A stretch of 64,000 nt of DNA from Rutidosis leptorrhynchoides (taxonomy: Eukaryota; Streptophyta; Magnoliopsida; Asterales; Asteraceae). Shown here piece by piece: positions 24,984-36,817 of this stretch. The stretch is from the NCBI RefSeq assembly GCF_046630445.1, contig NC_092339.1, positions 52,079,501 through 52,143,500 of the forward strand, written 5' to 3'. The position numbers and the translations under genes are program-made. The notes below the pieces were generated by a model. The model was given only the letters and a program-made list of their open reading frames with translations, made no database searches and was not told the DNA's origin. Position 1 is the stretch's first letter, and the number at the start of each line of letters is the position of its first letter.

Positions 24984-27900
24984 ATGTGTTATTCTATTTT
25001 GAAGATCATGCCTCCAAGAGAGTCCACTGAAGCGCGTATGCAACGCCTGATCAATGAAGGAATTGCTGCTGCTATGGCAGCAAATGCTAATGTTAACGCC
25101 AATGTGAACAACAACGTGGGATGCTCCCACAAAACTTTTATGGCTGGTCGACCCCAAGAATTCAGTGGTACGGAAGGACCAATAAGGCTTACTCGTTGGT
25201 TCGAGAAAATCGAATCTATTTTCAGGGTCAGTCGGGTCCGTGAAGAGGACAAAGTTAGTTTCGCTGGTTGCACTCTCAAGGATAGTGCCTTGACATGGTG
25301 GAACAATCTGGTTAGTAGTTTGGGGAGTGATGTAGCTTATGGTTTGTCCTGGAATGATTTTAAGGAAAGATTGATCACCCGCTATAGACCTCGGGGTGAG
25401 CTTAAGAAGCTAGAGGTTGAGTTCAAGAATTTGAAAATGCATGGCACCGAGTTAGATGCCTATGAACGAAGGTTTTTTGAGTTAACTTTGCTGTGTCCTA
25501 GGGTTTATGCGGATGAGGACCGCAAAATTGAGGCTTACATTGATGGTTTGTCCGAGAATATTGAACACGGGGTTGAGTCTAGTGAACCCCAGACTATTGA
25601 GGCGGCTATGTCTATGGCCCACAAACTTAATGACAAGGTGTTGAGAAGAAGCAAGACTACAGTTGTTGAAACTAGTGAGGAGGTTGTCAAGAAGGCTGAT
25701 AATGGGAAACGAAAGTGGGATAACAACCGCAATCAAAACCAAAATCAGCAGAAGAAACAGGATACCTCAGGTGCTAACAACAGAAATCAGCGTGTGTGTC
25801 CTCGTTGCTATAAAGCTCATGATGGTTACTGCACAGTTACTTGTAAGAGGTGCTCCAAGCAAGGGCACATTGCTAAAGATTGTACAGTGCTTTTGCCGGG
25901 TTCTGCTACTCCCGCGGCTGGTGGTAATAATAATAATGTTGGTAATAGAGGTGGTAACGGAAATGGTAATGGGAAACCGAATAATGGAGGTAATCCAAGG
26001 GTTTGTTATGAGTGTGGGAAGCCGGGGCATTTTCGAGATGCTTGTCCCAATAAGAAGACTGCTGAAACTGCACGCGGCCGAGCGTTCAACATTAATGCTA
26101 AGGATGCGGAGGAAGATCATAAGCTTGTTACTGGTACGTTCTCAGTCAACGATTTATCAGTTTATGTACTATTTGATTCGGGGGCTGATTTAAGTTTCGT
26201 GTCGAGTAAATTAAGTCCAAGAATCAAAACGCTGTTAACTCCCTTAGACAATACTTATGTTGTTGAAGTAGCTAATGGTAAAGAACTTACTGCTAAGAAT
26301 GTACATCGTAAATGTAACATTAAACTGGGTGGTAGGGATTTTGAGATAGATTTGATACCGATTGAACTTGGTAGTTTTGATATTGTTATTGGTATGGATT
26401 GGTTGTCTGCGAACCGTGCTGAGATCGTGTGTTATGATAAGGCTATTCGTATTACTGATGTGATTGGAGAGCCGCTGATGGTCTTTGGAGATAAGAAATG
26501 CACACAGTTAAATCTTATTAGCTGTATGAAAGTTCGTAAACATCTTCGCAAAGGCTGTCATGCTATTCTTGCTCATTTTGTTGATCCTAGTAAAGAAGTG
26601 AAGAATGTTGATGACGTACACATTGTTAGGGATTTTCCCGAGGTGTTTCCCGATGACTTACCCTGGCCTTCCGACGCAACGCGTGGTAGAATTCCAAATT
26701 GATCTTGTTCCCGGCGCTGCTCCTGTAGCACGTGCTCCTTATCGTCTTGCGCCTTCCGAACTTCAAGAATTGTCGAGTCAACTTCGTGAGTTGTTAGACA
26801 AAGGTTTCATTTGTCCTAGCTCGTCCCCTTGGGGAGCTCCCGTTCTGTTTGTTAAGAAGAAAGATGGTTCTTTTCGTTTATGCATTGATTATCGTGAACT
26901 GAATAAGCTCACTGTTAAAAATCGTTATCCTCTTCCGAGAATTGATGATCTGTTCGATCAGCTTCAGGGTTCTTCTGTTTATTCAAAAATTGATCTTCGT
27001 TCTGGCTATCATCAGTTGCGTGTTAAAGAATCTGATGTTTCAAAAACTGCTTTTCGCACCCGTTACGGTCACTTTGAATTTCTTGTTATGCCGTTCGGAT
27101 TGACAAATGCACCTGCTGTGTTCATGGACCTCATGAACCGTGTGTGTAGACCCTATCTGGACAAGTTCGTTATTGTTTTCATCGACGACATCCTTATCTA
27201 TTCTAAGATTGATGAAGAGCACGAAGAACACTTGAGGTTAGTGCTTGATTTGTTAAAGAAAGAAGAGTTGTACGCTAAGTTCTCTAAGTGTGCTTTTTGG
27301 TTAAGAGAAGTTCAGTTCCTTGGTCATATTGTTAATAAACAGGGAATACAAGTTGATCCTGCTAAAATTGAGGCGATTGAAAAGTGGGAAACTCCGAAAA
27401 CTCCTACTCAGATTCGTCAGTTCTTAGGGTTGGCAGGTTACTATCGAAGGTTCATTCAGGATTTCTCTCGTATTGCGAAACCTTTGACTACTTTAACGCA
27501 TAAGGGGAAGAAGTATGAGTGGAAGGGTGAACATGAGGATGCTTTTCAGATTTTGAAGAAGAAGTTGACTACCGCTCCGATTTTGTCACTACCAGAGGGT
27601 AATGACGATTTTGTTGTTTATTGTGATGCATCGCGACAAGGCTATGGTTGCGTTTTGATGCAACGAAAGAAGGATATTGCGTATGTGTCACGACAGTTGA
27701 AGATTCACGAACAGAACTATACAACTCATGATTTAGAGTTGGGGGCTGTTGTTTTTGCGCTTAAAATTTGGAGACACTATCTTTATGGTGTTAAGAGTAC
27801 TGTGTACACCGATCACAAGAGTCTTCAACATATCCTCGATCTGAAACAGTTGAACATGAGACAACGAAGATGGATTGAGACATTGAATGATTATAATTGT

Positions 27901-29466
27901 GACCTTTTGTATCACCCGGGTAAGGCCAATGTTGTGGCTGATGCATTGAGTCGTAAAGAAAGGACTGAACCTCGCAGGGTTAGGGCCTTGAATATGACGG
28001 TTAGATCAAACCTCGTTAGGCAGATTCTTGAGGCACAACAAGAAGCCTTAAAGGAGGAGAATTTCGTGAAGGAGAATGTAGAAAAGGTGGCTAAGAAGTT
28101 TGAAGTACGAGCTGATGGTACTAGGTATTTTGTGGGACGTCTTTGGGTTTCTAAATTTGGAGGTCTTCGACAACTTGTTTTGGATGAGGCTCATAAGTCT
28201 AGATAATCTATTCATCCTGGTTCAGGAAAGATGTATCAGGATCTTAAGAAGCTGTATTGGTGGCATAATTTGAAAGGTGATGTGGCTACGTATGTGGCTA
28301 AGTGTTTGACCTGTGCTAAGGTCAAAGCTGAACATCAAAAAACGTCTGGACTTTTGGTGCAACCAGAAATTCCCGAGTGGAAGTGAGAAGGTATCACTAT
28401 GGATTTTATTACTAAGTTACCAAGAGTTTCGGGTGGCTATGATGCGATTTGGGTGATTGTAGATCGACTCACTAAGTCGGCTCACTTTTTGCCGATTAGG
28501 GAAACGGATTCGATGGAGAAACTCACCCGTTTGTATTTGAAAGAGATTGTTTCTAGGCATGGTGTTCCCGTGTCCATTATTTCCGACCGAGACAGTCGAT
28601 TTGTGTCAAGGTTTTGGCGATTTTTACAGGAAGCCTTGGGTACTAGGTTGGATATGAGCACCGCTTATCATCCTCAAACGGATGGTCAAAGTGAAAGGAC
28701 TATTCAGACATTAGAAGACATGTTGCGAGCGTGCGTCATTGATTTTGGAAATGGGTGGGATAAATATTTGCCGCTAGCTGAGTTTTCTTATAACAACAGT
28801 TACCACGCAAATATTAAAGCCGCACCGTTTGAAGCTTTGTACGGTAGGAAATGTAGGTCTCCTATTTGTTGGAATGAGGTTGGGGATGCTCAACTTACAG
28901 GTCCAGAGATTATTCACGAGACTACTGAGAAGATTGTACAAATTAAAGAAAGGTTGAGAACTGCTAGAAGTCGGCAAAAGAGTTATGCCGATAAGGGAAG
29001 GAAAGATGTTGAATTTCAAGTTGGTGATCATGTTATGTTAAAGGTTTCGCCTTGGAAGGGCGTAATCCGTTTTGGTAAAAGAGGGAAGTTAAGTCCTCGT
29101 TTCGTGGGACCTTTTGAGATCATTGAAAGAGTTGGACCGGTGGCTTATCGTTTGAAATTGCCGCAAGAACTCAGTGCTGTTCACGATGTTTTCCATATTT
29201 CGAATTTAAAGAAGTGCTTGGCTGAATTTGATCAGACTATTCCTTTGGAGGAACTTCAAGTTAATAAGCAATTGCATTTTATTGAGGAGCCTGTTGAAAT
29301 CATGGACCGAGAGGTTAAGACTCTTAAACAAAGCAGAATTCCTATTGTTCGGGTCAGATGCAAGGCTAGACGCGGTCCCGAGTTCACTTGGGAGCGTGAA
29401 GACCAGATGAAGCAGAAATACCCGCATTTGTTCTCAGATGCCGAGTCAACCCCTGCGCCTGCTTAA
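24984..29466 (+). pseudogene. Gypsy gag-pol region with chromodomain (broken, about three breaks)
   Basis: Parts in order: retrotransposon gag domain, two CCHC zinc knuckles (CKRCSKQGHIAKDC and CYECGKPGHFRDAC), aspartic protease (LFDSGAD), reverse transcriptase with the FIDDILIYS motif, RNase H with the catalytic [11 protein letters not shown] segment, integrase zinc-binding and core domains, and a C-terminal chromodomain-like segment around [14 protein letters not shown]. In this family the chromodomain guides integration to heterochromatin marks. The domain order is that of Ty3/gypsy (integrase last). Confidence 0.9.
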
Positions 29467-29500
29467 ATTTCGGGACGAAATTTCCGTAACGGGAAGGTAC
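29467..29500 (+). other. Gypsy polypurine region before 3' LTR
   Basis: Contains 'ttcgggacgaaattt' and 'aacgggaaggtac' directly before the LTR. A very similar motif lies beside the LTR of the non-autonomous element (56871-56910, other strand), which links the two families. Confidence 0.65.
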
Positions 29501-29603
29501 TGTCACAACCCTACTTTTTCCGTTATCTTTTTCAGTTAATTATTTAACGACCGTTAACTGTTAGTGTGCCACGTCATTTCTATGACCTATATTATTATTT
29601 TTG

Positions 29604-29697
<94 letters not shown>

Positions 29698-32600
29698 TTA
29701 TTATGTGTTATGTGAATATTTGTATTCATATTTTAATTTATACGTTTCTACGTCTCGCGGATTTCCATCCGGCGAATCTTTTCGGTTTTAAAACCAACGG
29801 ACGCGTTTTTGGGACATTTAAATCCTAAATATTTTAAATATGATATTTTAAGATCATATTATTATATAGTGTATTTATATTTATTTTTCGTCGCGCGTTT
29901 GTTATCTCTCCGGATTTTTAATCGCGCAAGTGCGTTTTCGCGTTTCGGGACTCGTTCGGGCTTTCGGGCCACAAGGATTATGCATTTAAGTGAGATGGCC
30001 CACCATAGGGCCCACCCCATGCCTCATTCGGCCGAAGCCACAAGGGAGGGGGGTAACACTCCCTTGTTTTTCCCATTTTGTGATTTAATTTCTTTTTCAT
30101 CAATTTTTATCAAAACCTAAACTTATTATTTGCTCTCCTCCTCTTTCTCCCTCTCTTGGCCGTCGCCCTACACCTCCCCAACACCATCAATCTTCAACAA
30201 TTTTATAGCTTGGATCATCAATTGTTTAACACCAACGCGTTCCTCTCTTCGTTCTCTACGCGATAACATCAATCGTTTATTGACTAGGGTATAAACCCTA
30301 ACTCTAGAATTTTCAATTTTTCATTTATTTACTGTATTTTGATGATTATTTAGTAGTATGATGTTTGTGGATTATTGTAATGATGTTTGTATGCATAGAT
30401 GTACTCATAATTGCATGTTTTCGGTTTATAAAATTCTGGACAGCAGCTATTTCGTGTATTCTGAGTTTGTGACTGATATAAATGTTATAATAAAGTATGT
30501 AAATGAGTTCCTCTCATCAAGACATTAATTTTAGACTCCGGATTCATGTCGTTTCGATTTCCGGAGCCCTAGTTATGATCAAATTACTATTTTGTTAAAA
30601 TTGAATTGTGGATTGACATGAAACAGGTTTGGTCCGACTTTGTGACCTTCCTTGGTGTCTTTAGGGTGTGTTAGTGTGTTAGGACTGATGGTGGGATGAA
30701 CTTTCATGTTCGGGTCACCTAAATCCGAGCCACGGTTCACCCGGTATGACTAAAACACGGTTTTGAGTAAATTGAAGGTCCAAGTGGTGTCATGGCTGAT
30801 TACCACGACTTGTGGACTGTACTTGGTGTGTTCTTGAGTACACCATTGTGTCGGGTGGTTTGAATAGGCGGAGATGCATATAAGGCTCGCCAGAAATCGA
30901 CACCCGGGGCTCAAGATACGACCCGATGAACTTTTGAATTAAAACTTATGTTTAATTCTAAAACTTATGATAAAAATAATGAAACTCATTATTAATAAAT
31001 TTCTTATGGTAAAAGAAGTAATTATTATTATTTAAGACTTATGATATAAATATTTATTATATTATTTAATTATTATTTATGATTTAATTAACCTTTTAAT
31101 TTAACTTATGATTAATAACACTTTTATTATTAATGGAAAATACTTATGATAAGTATTAAATTTATTTTATAAGAATATTATTATAAGACTTATAATAAAT
31201 ATTAAATAATTATTTAATTATTATAAGACTTAATTATTATTTAATTATGATTTAATTATTAAATACTTATGATTTAATAATTATATTTAGAAACTTATGA
31301 TATGATTAATAATTCATTATTAATTAATAATACTTATGATATGATTTAAAATTTATTATTAATTAATAATATTTATATTATGACTAATATTTAATTAATT
31401 AATTAACTACTTATGTTATATTAATTATATCATTTCAACTTATATTAACTTTAAAAATTCATTTTATTTAATTAAACTTATGTTATGACATAATTATACA
31501 CTTTTAACTTTAATAAACATTATAACTTATGTTATTATTATAACTTACACTTTTCAAATTAACGTTGACTATGTTTGACCAAGTTTGACTTTTGAGTTGA
31601 CTTTCGGTTGACTTTGACTTTCAGTTGACTTTTGTTGACTTTCTAAATAAGAAAACTTTCCTAACTTAAAAACTTTCTAAAAATAGAACTTTCTAAATTT
31701 GGAAACTTTCCAAAAATAGAAACTTTCCTAAAATAGAAACTTTCCTGAAATAGAAACTTTCTAAAAATAGAAAGTATGTGTCCGTACGCTGTTCCAGTCA
31801 AACCGATGCTTGCCGAGTATTGTTCTATGTCTACTTGCAACATGTACAATAGCTATCATACTAAGACTTGACCTAAGTTAGTTATTTATATCGACCTGCT
31901 TTATTTATAGGTCGGCGTTGTGATCGTTCCTGATCACTTTACTCTATTTGCTGTTCGCTTGTTTGTGTGGTTTCTTCAGTTGCTTTTAAGGTGAGTTATA
32001 GTCCCGTTTTTACATACTTTTCAAAGTATATTTTTGGGATGTGATTTCATGCATTTTATTTACGTTTAGACACAAGTGACAATTAAATTTAAATTATTCA
32101 TTGTGAGTTGGACAAAAATATTCCCTAGTCTGGTAACTGTAATCATTGGTTTCTACCGGTGAACGCGAATCCTACGGATAGATCTATTGGGTTTGACAAC
32201 CCCATTTCGAGCTAGTCGCGCTAGCAATTTATAATCGGATTGTTTAGTACTTCGTAATTTGTTGTAGATACACTGTCCAAGTGTATATTTTTATTGTGTT
32301 TGGCAAGGGTAAATAAAGGGTTAAGTGGTTACCAGGTGGCTCATTGATAATGGAATAATGTTTAATGTTTTCTAACATTTTTAAATTTTGTGGTTTAAAG
32401 TTTATTTATTTATTTAAACCTATAATTCACTCAACCTTTGTGTTGACAGTTTACTTGCATGTTTTCACAGGTACTTGAGTTTTGTGATGCTTCCGCTGTG
32501 TTTAGAAGAGTCTGCTTGCATTTGGGCAGATTTTATGAAACATTTTATGAAACTTAAGCTTGCATTCTATTTTTGGATAATTTAAACTTGTGGGTTTGTT

Positions 32601-32832
32601 GGCAAGGTTTCGTGTCAACTTTTGGTTAATTACTATGGTTGGTTGTTTAAAACTACATATTTTGGTATGTTTCCTTTTTGGGAAACTTTTGAGATAAAAG
32701 AATGCAACTTTGTTTATTTAATTCATTTAAGTCCGATCAAGCTGTGGGACCAACTGACGGATCCGTTAAGTGTTTTGACGGGGTCGTCACAGATAGTACG
32801 TCGGAGTGTTTGAAGGTCGGGTCAACTGGTCA
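29501..32832 (+). repeat. Gypsy 3' LTR
   Basis: ~3.33 kb partner of 20829-24092. The main length difference is an expanded (TA)n tract at 29609-29694. Confidence 0.85.
29609..29694. repeat. (TA)n expansion in gypsy 3' LTR
   Basis: About 86 bp of TA here versus only about 14 bp at the same place in the 5' LTR (near 20936). Confidence 0.95.
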
Positions 32833-33078
32833 GGTATGTCCAGTGTACAGTGAAGATTACTTATCCAAAAAAAAATGTAAAGTCTGTTGAAGAGTTGGGG
32901 TATTGGTCTTACGGTTTTACATAAACATCTATAGCTATCATATAGTGTGAGGACGAGATGAGAATGGTAACATTTATATTTTTTTCAATCATTTTGTCCA
33001 AGCGCAGGTTCAACCTGTAAGCTCAAGTTTTAAAACAAAAAAAAAATAGTTTCTAGTCAAACTTGTGTTAGATAATTT
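32833..33078 (+). other. Host spacer, left copy, between two retroelements
   Basis: Aligns with 45013-45255 of the right copy with small differences. No gene. Its last five bases (aattt, 33074-33078) are the left target duplication of the Sirevirus-like element. Confidence 0.8.
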
Positions 33079-33533
33079 TATTAGTTCACAATAACTTGAT
33101 TATGAACACAAGACTCTCAATAAACAATAAATAAGAATTATATGAACATGAAATTGAGAGAACACGAATTGATAGAATAAGAGAGAAAAGTATTCGTGTT
33201 TCAAAAGATACAAAATACAGAATCATCGTACCCCTATTTATACAAGATAAACCAAATCTTTATGATTTGGTTTCCAAAACTACTTGACTAGAAAATAGGA
33301 AAAGATAAACTTAAACTTATTAATATTCTAAACAAATCAGTGTTTATCTTCTAGAGATAATATCAAATCAAAACGTGATCTTCTAAATATTTATCCAGAT
33401 CTCCAGAATTCCCATAGCTTCATTATCAAGTAATTAAACCGTTGACCACAACAGATTCTGCAACTCCAGACTCTAACATTCAGACTCTAAACTCCTGCAA
33501 AAACATTTTGACTCATCAGATCATTTTCCAACA
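33079..33533 (-). repeat. Sirevirus-like 3' LTR
   Basis: 455 bp. On the minus strand it starts TGTTGG and ends CTAATA, i.e. TG...TA instead of TG...CA, as judged from the flanking 5-bp duplication. Confidence 0.88.
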
Positions 33534-33545
33534 ATCTCCCCCTAT
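33534..33545 (-). other. Sirevirus-like polypurine tract
   Basis: Minus-strand ATAGGGGGAGAT directly before the 3' LTR. Confidence 0.75.
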
Positions 33546-33572
33546 CTGATGATGTCAAAACTACCTGTTCTT

Positions 33573-36488
33573 CTACTCCTTCAGTTTTGTAAGCTCCTTC
33601 TCAATCAACTTACACTTGCTCTTCATATATCTCATTTTCTTCAACATGGGCAACTTACCCTGCAAGTGTTTCAACAACTTAACTCTAAAAGGATGAGTCT
33701 GTTCAGTTGTGCACCTGGTCAACAATCCAAACAACAAATTAATATCTGCACCTTCAAACTGATCCACTCTAATCAGCATTCTTAGATTTCCAGTCGTTTT
33801 GATCATTAAGGCATCCAAATACTCAACATAGCTTTCATCAATAAACTGCAAATGTTCTGGAACAGAGTATCTCCCAACATGACCTCTAAACCTTCTTTCT
33901 TTCATCTCCAAATTAAACATACCACAGAAAACCTCATAATCCTTCAAGCTGATAAATCCTTCTTCAAAAACAAGATGAACTAAATTACACACTTTCTTGA
34001 ACACTTCATCAACAATCTCCTTATCTCCTTCACATCTTTGTATACAAACTGCCAAACCTCTCCACTCACAAAAACCAAGTCTCATAATATGACTCACTTT
34101 CACCTTTATTCTTTTATCAGACATATGAGTCATAGTCAACAACAAATTCACCTCAGTTTCTGACTTCACAATCTCAACATTAACTATATCTCCTTCATAC
34201 CTCTTAAACCTGAATCTTTTGTTCATTAAAAACCTCAATTTGTCTTGAGCAGCTGCAACCATAACAACATTTTCTTGATCATTGCCATCACCAACATCTC
34301 TAGCAATAACTCCAGCATCAACCATTGAAACATCAACAACAGGTTCAACAACTCCAGTTTCAACTTGATTTTGATTAACAATCACCTCAGTTTCAGTTTC
34401 CATTCTTTCACCATCATTACTCTCCCCCTCAACCTGTAACTCCCCCTCAATATGAGCCCTTTTGGAAGACTCCCCCTCAACACCTTCAGCTGATGACCTC
34501 TTTCTCTTCTCCCCCTTTTTGACATCATCATGAGAGAGAGCAGATAAGAACCTCCAAATTTCAGCTTGATCATCCTTAAGAGACTTGATATCTGAGGCAA
34601 AACCAGCAAAACATTCTTTAACTTCTTCAACACCTTGCATCTTGTTCTCCAAAATACTCAACCTATCACCAATAACTGTTAAACTTGCTACATCACCAGA
34701 ACCCTGCACATTCCCAACCAACCTCCTAACCTCCAACACCTCATCATGAGAAACCAAATTAGAATGAAGTTTATCAACTTGGGACTGCACACCCAGAAGC
34801 TTGTCATCAAACTTCTTAGCCATAGAAGTCAAAGCCTGAGATAGGCCAACCTCTGTGACTGGTGCCTCAGCCTGCAATGTAGAACCAGTTGTGATTGATA
34901 AAGGTTGTATGTCCTCAACACCTTCCTGTTGTGAAGTAGGGTGATCCTTGGACAAAGAAGCTTTTGAGGCCTGTACTTCATCCTGTGATCTGAATGAAGC
35001 ATTGGCAGCCTGTGCAAGAATGTGTAAGGATTGGACATTTTGAGAGAGAGGTGGCAGACTGATGTCTGAGGTAGGTTTAGCCATAGATTGGTCTTGAGTT
35101 TGGTTTGATAAGTCCAGGATTGGGACTTGAGTTAAGTTATCTGAGGGGGTTGGCTCAGTAACTGTAATGAGGTTATCTAAGCTCACTATCCTAGTAGGTT
35201 CAGGCTGGGTTAAAGTACTCCCCTCACCAACCTCTAGCAGAGGTGGTGGAGTTGTACTTGCAGCACCTTGCCTAATAGATGTTTGATGTGCATCTATGGG
35301 TGCTGGAACAACTAGGTTTGCAGACATGTGAATATTCTCAGTATGAGCTGGTGAGCTCACAAGGTTGTTTAATGAAGAATTTTGTTCTTGAGCAGTGGGA
35401 GAAGGTGGGTTTGAATTGAGTGGGATTTCCTCATCCATCCCTTCTGCCTGCTCTGCTTGTTGAACATTGTGTGGTGGAGTAACTGGGGGGGTAGAATCAG
35501 AATGATCAGATTCTATAAGTGGTTGATCAATGTTTTGATCACCTACAGATCCTGGATGATCAGACCCTGCATGTGATTCCCCTTCAGACCCTGATTGCTC
35601 ATGATCTAAAGGTTGATCTGGTTGACCAGGTTGAGCTGGTTGACCATTGTTGATCCACTGAAGCATAGCTGGAGTAAGTCCAATTTCATTGTTGTTGATG
35701 TGATTATGAAACATCCTTGTACTACACTCAGGAACAGCTGTAAATTCATAAACCCTGAACACCCTTAACCCATCATACAAATTAGGAGTCATAGCCTGTT
35801 CTATCATCAAACTTAAAATCCTTATGAATGGAACATTATGATCTCTTGGTGTTCTTTCAGCTAGTAACAACATCTCATTGAAATACAACCTGGCAAAATC
35901 TATATTCCTCCCAGTAACAATTGCATGAAACAAGAAAGCCTCAAAATCATTGATTTCAGTCAAACTACCACTTTTGAAACTCAAACTCCTTACAACATTA
36001 GACAATAAAAACATCCAACGAGGTGAAAACATACTTGTTTTAACAGTTGAATCAGTCAATTGTTGACCAACCATATTAAAGCTTAACCTAGCAGCTGATT
36101 TAGAAGTTGCTCTAACATAATCGTTTTGCATTGGTAAGTTTAAAGCTAACCTTAGATGATTTTCAGTAAGGACAAGAGTGTTGTTACCATTCCTGTATGT
36201 CCCTGTAAGCGTTCTTGCCTCCCTATTACCAACACAGGTGTACCAAAACTCAGCTAACAATTCAGGATACATTGTGGTCGTTTTGAAGAAAGCTTCCCTT
36301 AGTGGATGATTATGCATGAACTCAATCAACTCTTCATAGCCCTCATTCACAAAATTCTCTGGAATAGTGTCGCAAGCAACTCGATTATTCGCCGATACCA
36401 TAACATCTTTGTTGGCTTTGATCTCCACAGCTCGGATCATGTTTGGAGTGGGTACTAGAACAAAAGGAATATACTTTGTGCGTGCCAT
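33573..36488 (-). CDS. Third ORF of Sirevirus-like element (971 aa)
   Basis: A long open frame downstream of pol. Three zones are visible: an N-terminal globular part (about residues 1-270) with many aromatic residues; a Pro/Ser/Thr/Gln-rich low-complexity middle (about 275-560); and a predicted coiled-coil stretch (about 560-680) followed by a basic KKGEKRKR cluster that could be a nuclear signal, then a second folded-looking part to the end (KLRFLMNKRFRFKRY onward). I see no signal peptide or clear membrane segment, so an envelope role is not supported by the sequence. Sirevirus elements are known for an extra ORF here. Function unknown. Confidence 0.75.
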   Translation of the reverse strand: MARTKYIPFVLVPTPNMIRAVEIKANKDVMVSANNRVACDTIPENFVNEGYEELIEFMHNHPLREAFFKTTTMYPELLAEFWYTCVGNREARTLTGTYRNGNNTLVLTENHLRLALNLPMQNDYVRATSKSAARLSFNMVGQQLTDSTVKTSMFSPRWMFLLSNVVRSLSFKSGSLTEINDFEAFLFHAIVTGRNIDFARLYFNEMLLLAERTPRDHNVPFIRILSLMIEQAMTPNLYDGLRVFRVYEFTAVPECSTRMFHNHINNNEIGLTPAMLQWINNGQPAQPGQPDQPLDHEQSGSEGESHAGSDHPGSVGDQNIDQPLIESDHSDSTPPVTPPHNVQQAEQAEGMDEEIPLNSNPPSPTAQEQNSSLNNLVSSPAHTENIHMSANLVVPAPIDAHQTSIRQGAASTTPPPLLEVGEGSTLTQPEPTRIVSLDNLITVTEPTPSDNLTQVPILDLSNQTQDQSMAKPTSDISLPPLSQNVQSLHILAQAANASFRSQDEVQASKASLSKDHPTSQQEGVEDIQPLSITTGSTLQAEAPVTEVGLSQALTSMAKKFDDKLLGVQSQVDKLHSNLVSHDEVLEVRRLVGNVQGSGDVASLTVIGDRLSILENKMQGVEEVKECFAGFASDIKSLKDDQAEIWRFLSALSHDDVKKGEKRKRSSAEGVEGESSKRAHIEGELQVEGESNDGERMETETEVIVNQNQVETGVVEPVVDVSMVDAGVIARDVGDGNDQENVVMVAAAQDKLRFLMNKRFRFKRYEGDIVNVEIVKSETEVNLLLTMTHMSDKRIKVKVSHIMRLGFCEWRGLAVCIQRCEGDKEIVDEVFKKVCNLVHLVFEEGFISLKDYEVFCGMFNLEMKERRFRGHVGRYSVPEHLQFIDESYVEYLDALMIKTTGNLRMLIRVDQFEGADINLLFGLLTRCTTEQTHPFRVKLLKHLQGKLPMLKKMRYMKSKCKLIEKELTKLKE

Positions 36489-36817
36489 TGTGCTTGATCG
36501 AAGAAAATTGCAGTAAAATTGAGGGAATTTTGAAGTTAAGAACGTAAAAGGGATTTAGGGTTTTAAAATTGAAATCGATGAAGAGAGATGGAGGGATATT
36601 TATATCCTAACAAGATTTCAAAAAGTTACTTTTAACCCTCCAACTTATTTACCGTTTACCCCTTTTAAAATAATCCTTTTTCTTTTTAAAACAAAATAAA
36701 AATACACAAAAATACAAAAGAAAGTAAATAACCTTAGACTCTGGAAAACATGACGTCATCCAGACTCTGGAAATCAGACTCTACCTTTTTTTTTTTTTTT
36801 TTTTTACAACAACATAA

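Larger units (their letters stand above)
20829..32832 (+). mobile_element. Ty3/gypsy element, Tekay-like chromovirus (12.0 kb)
   Basis: Long LTRs (20829-24092 and 29501-32832) enclose a gag-pol region with an integrase followed by a chromodomain-like tail, typical of the Tekay/Del chromoviruses. The LTRs differ at roughly 1% of sites by eye plus a (TA)n length change, suggesting an insertion a few hundred thousand years old. Coding capacity is broken about three times. A clean 5-bp target duplication is not evident. It sits in the left copy of the duplicated host segment and is absent from the right copy. Confidence 0.88.
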
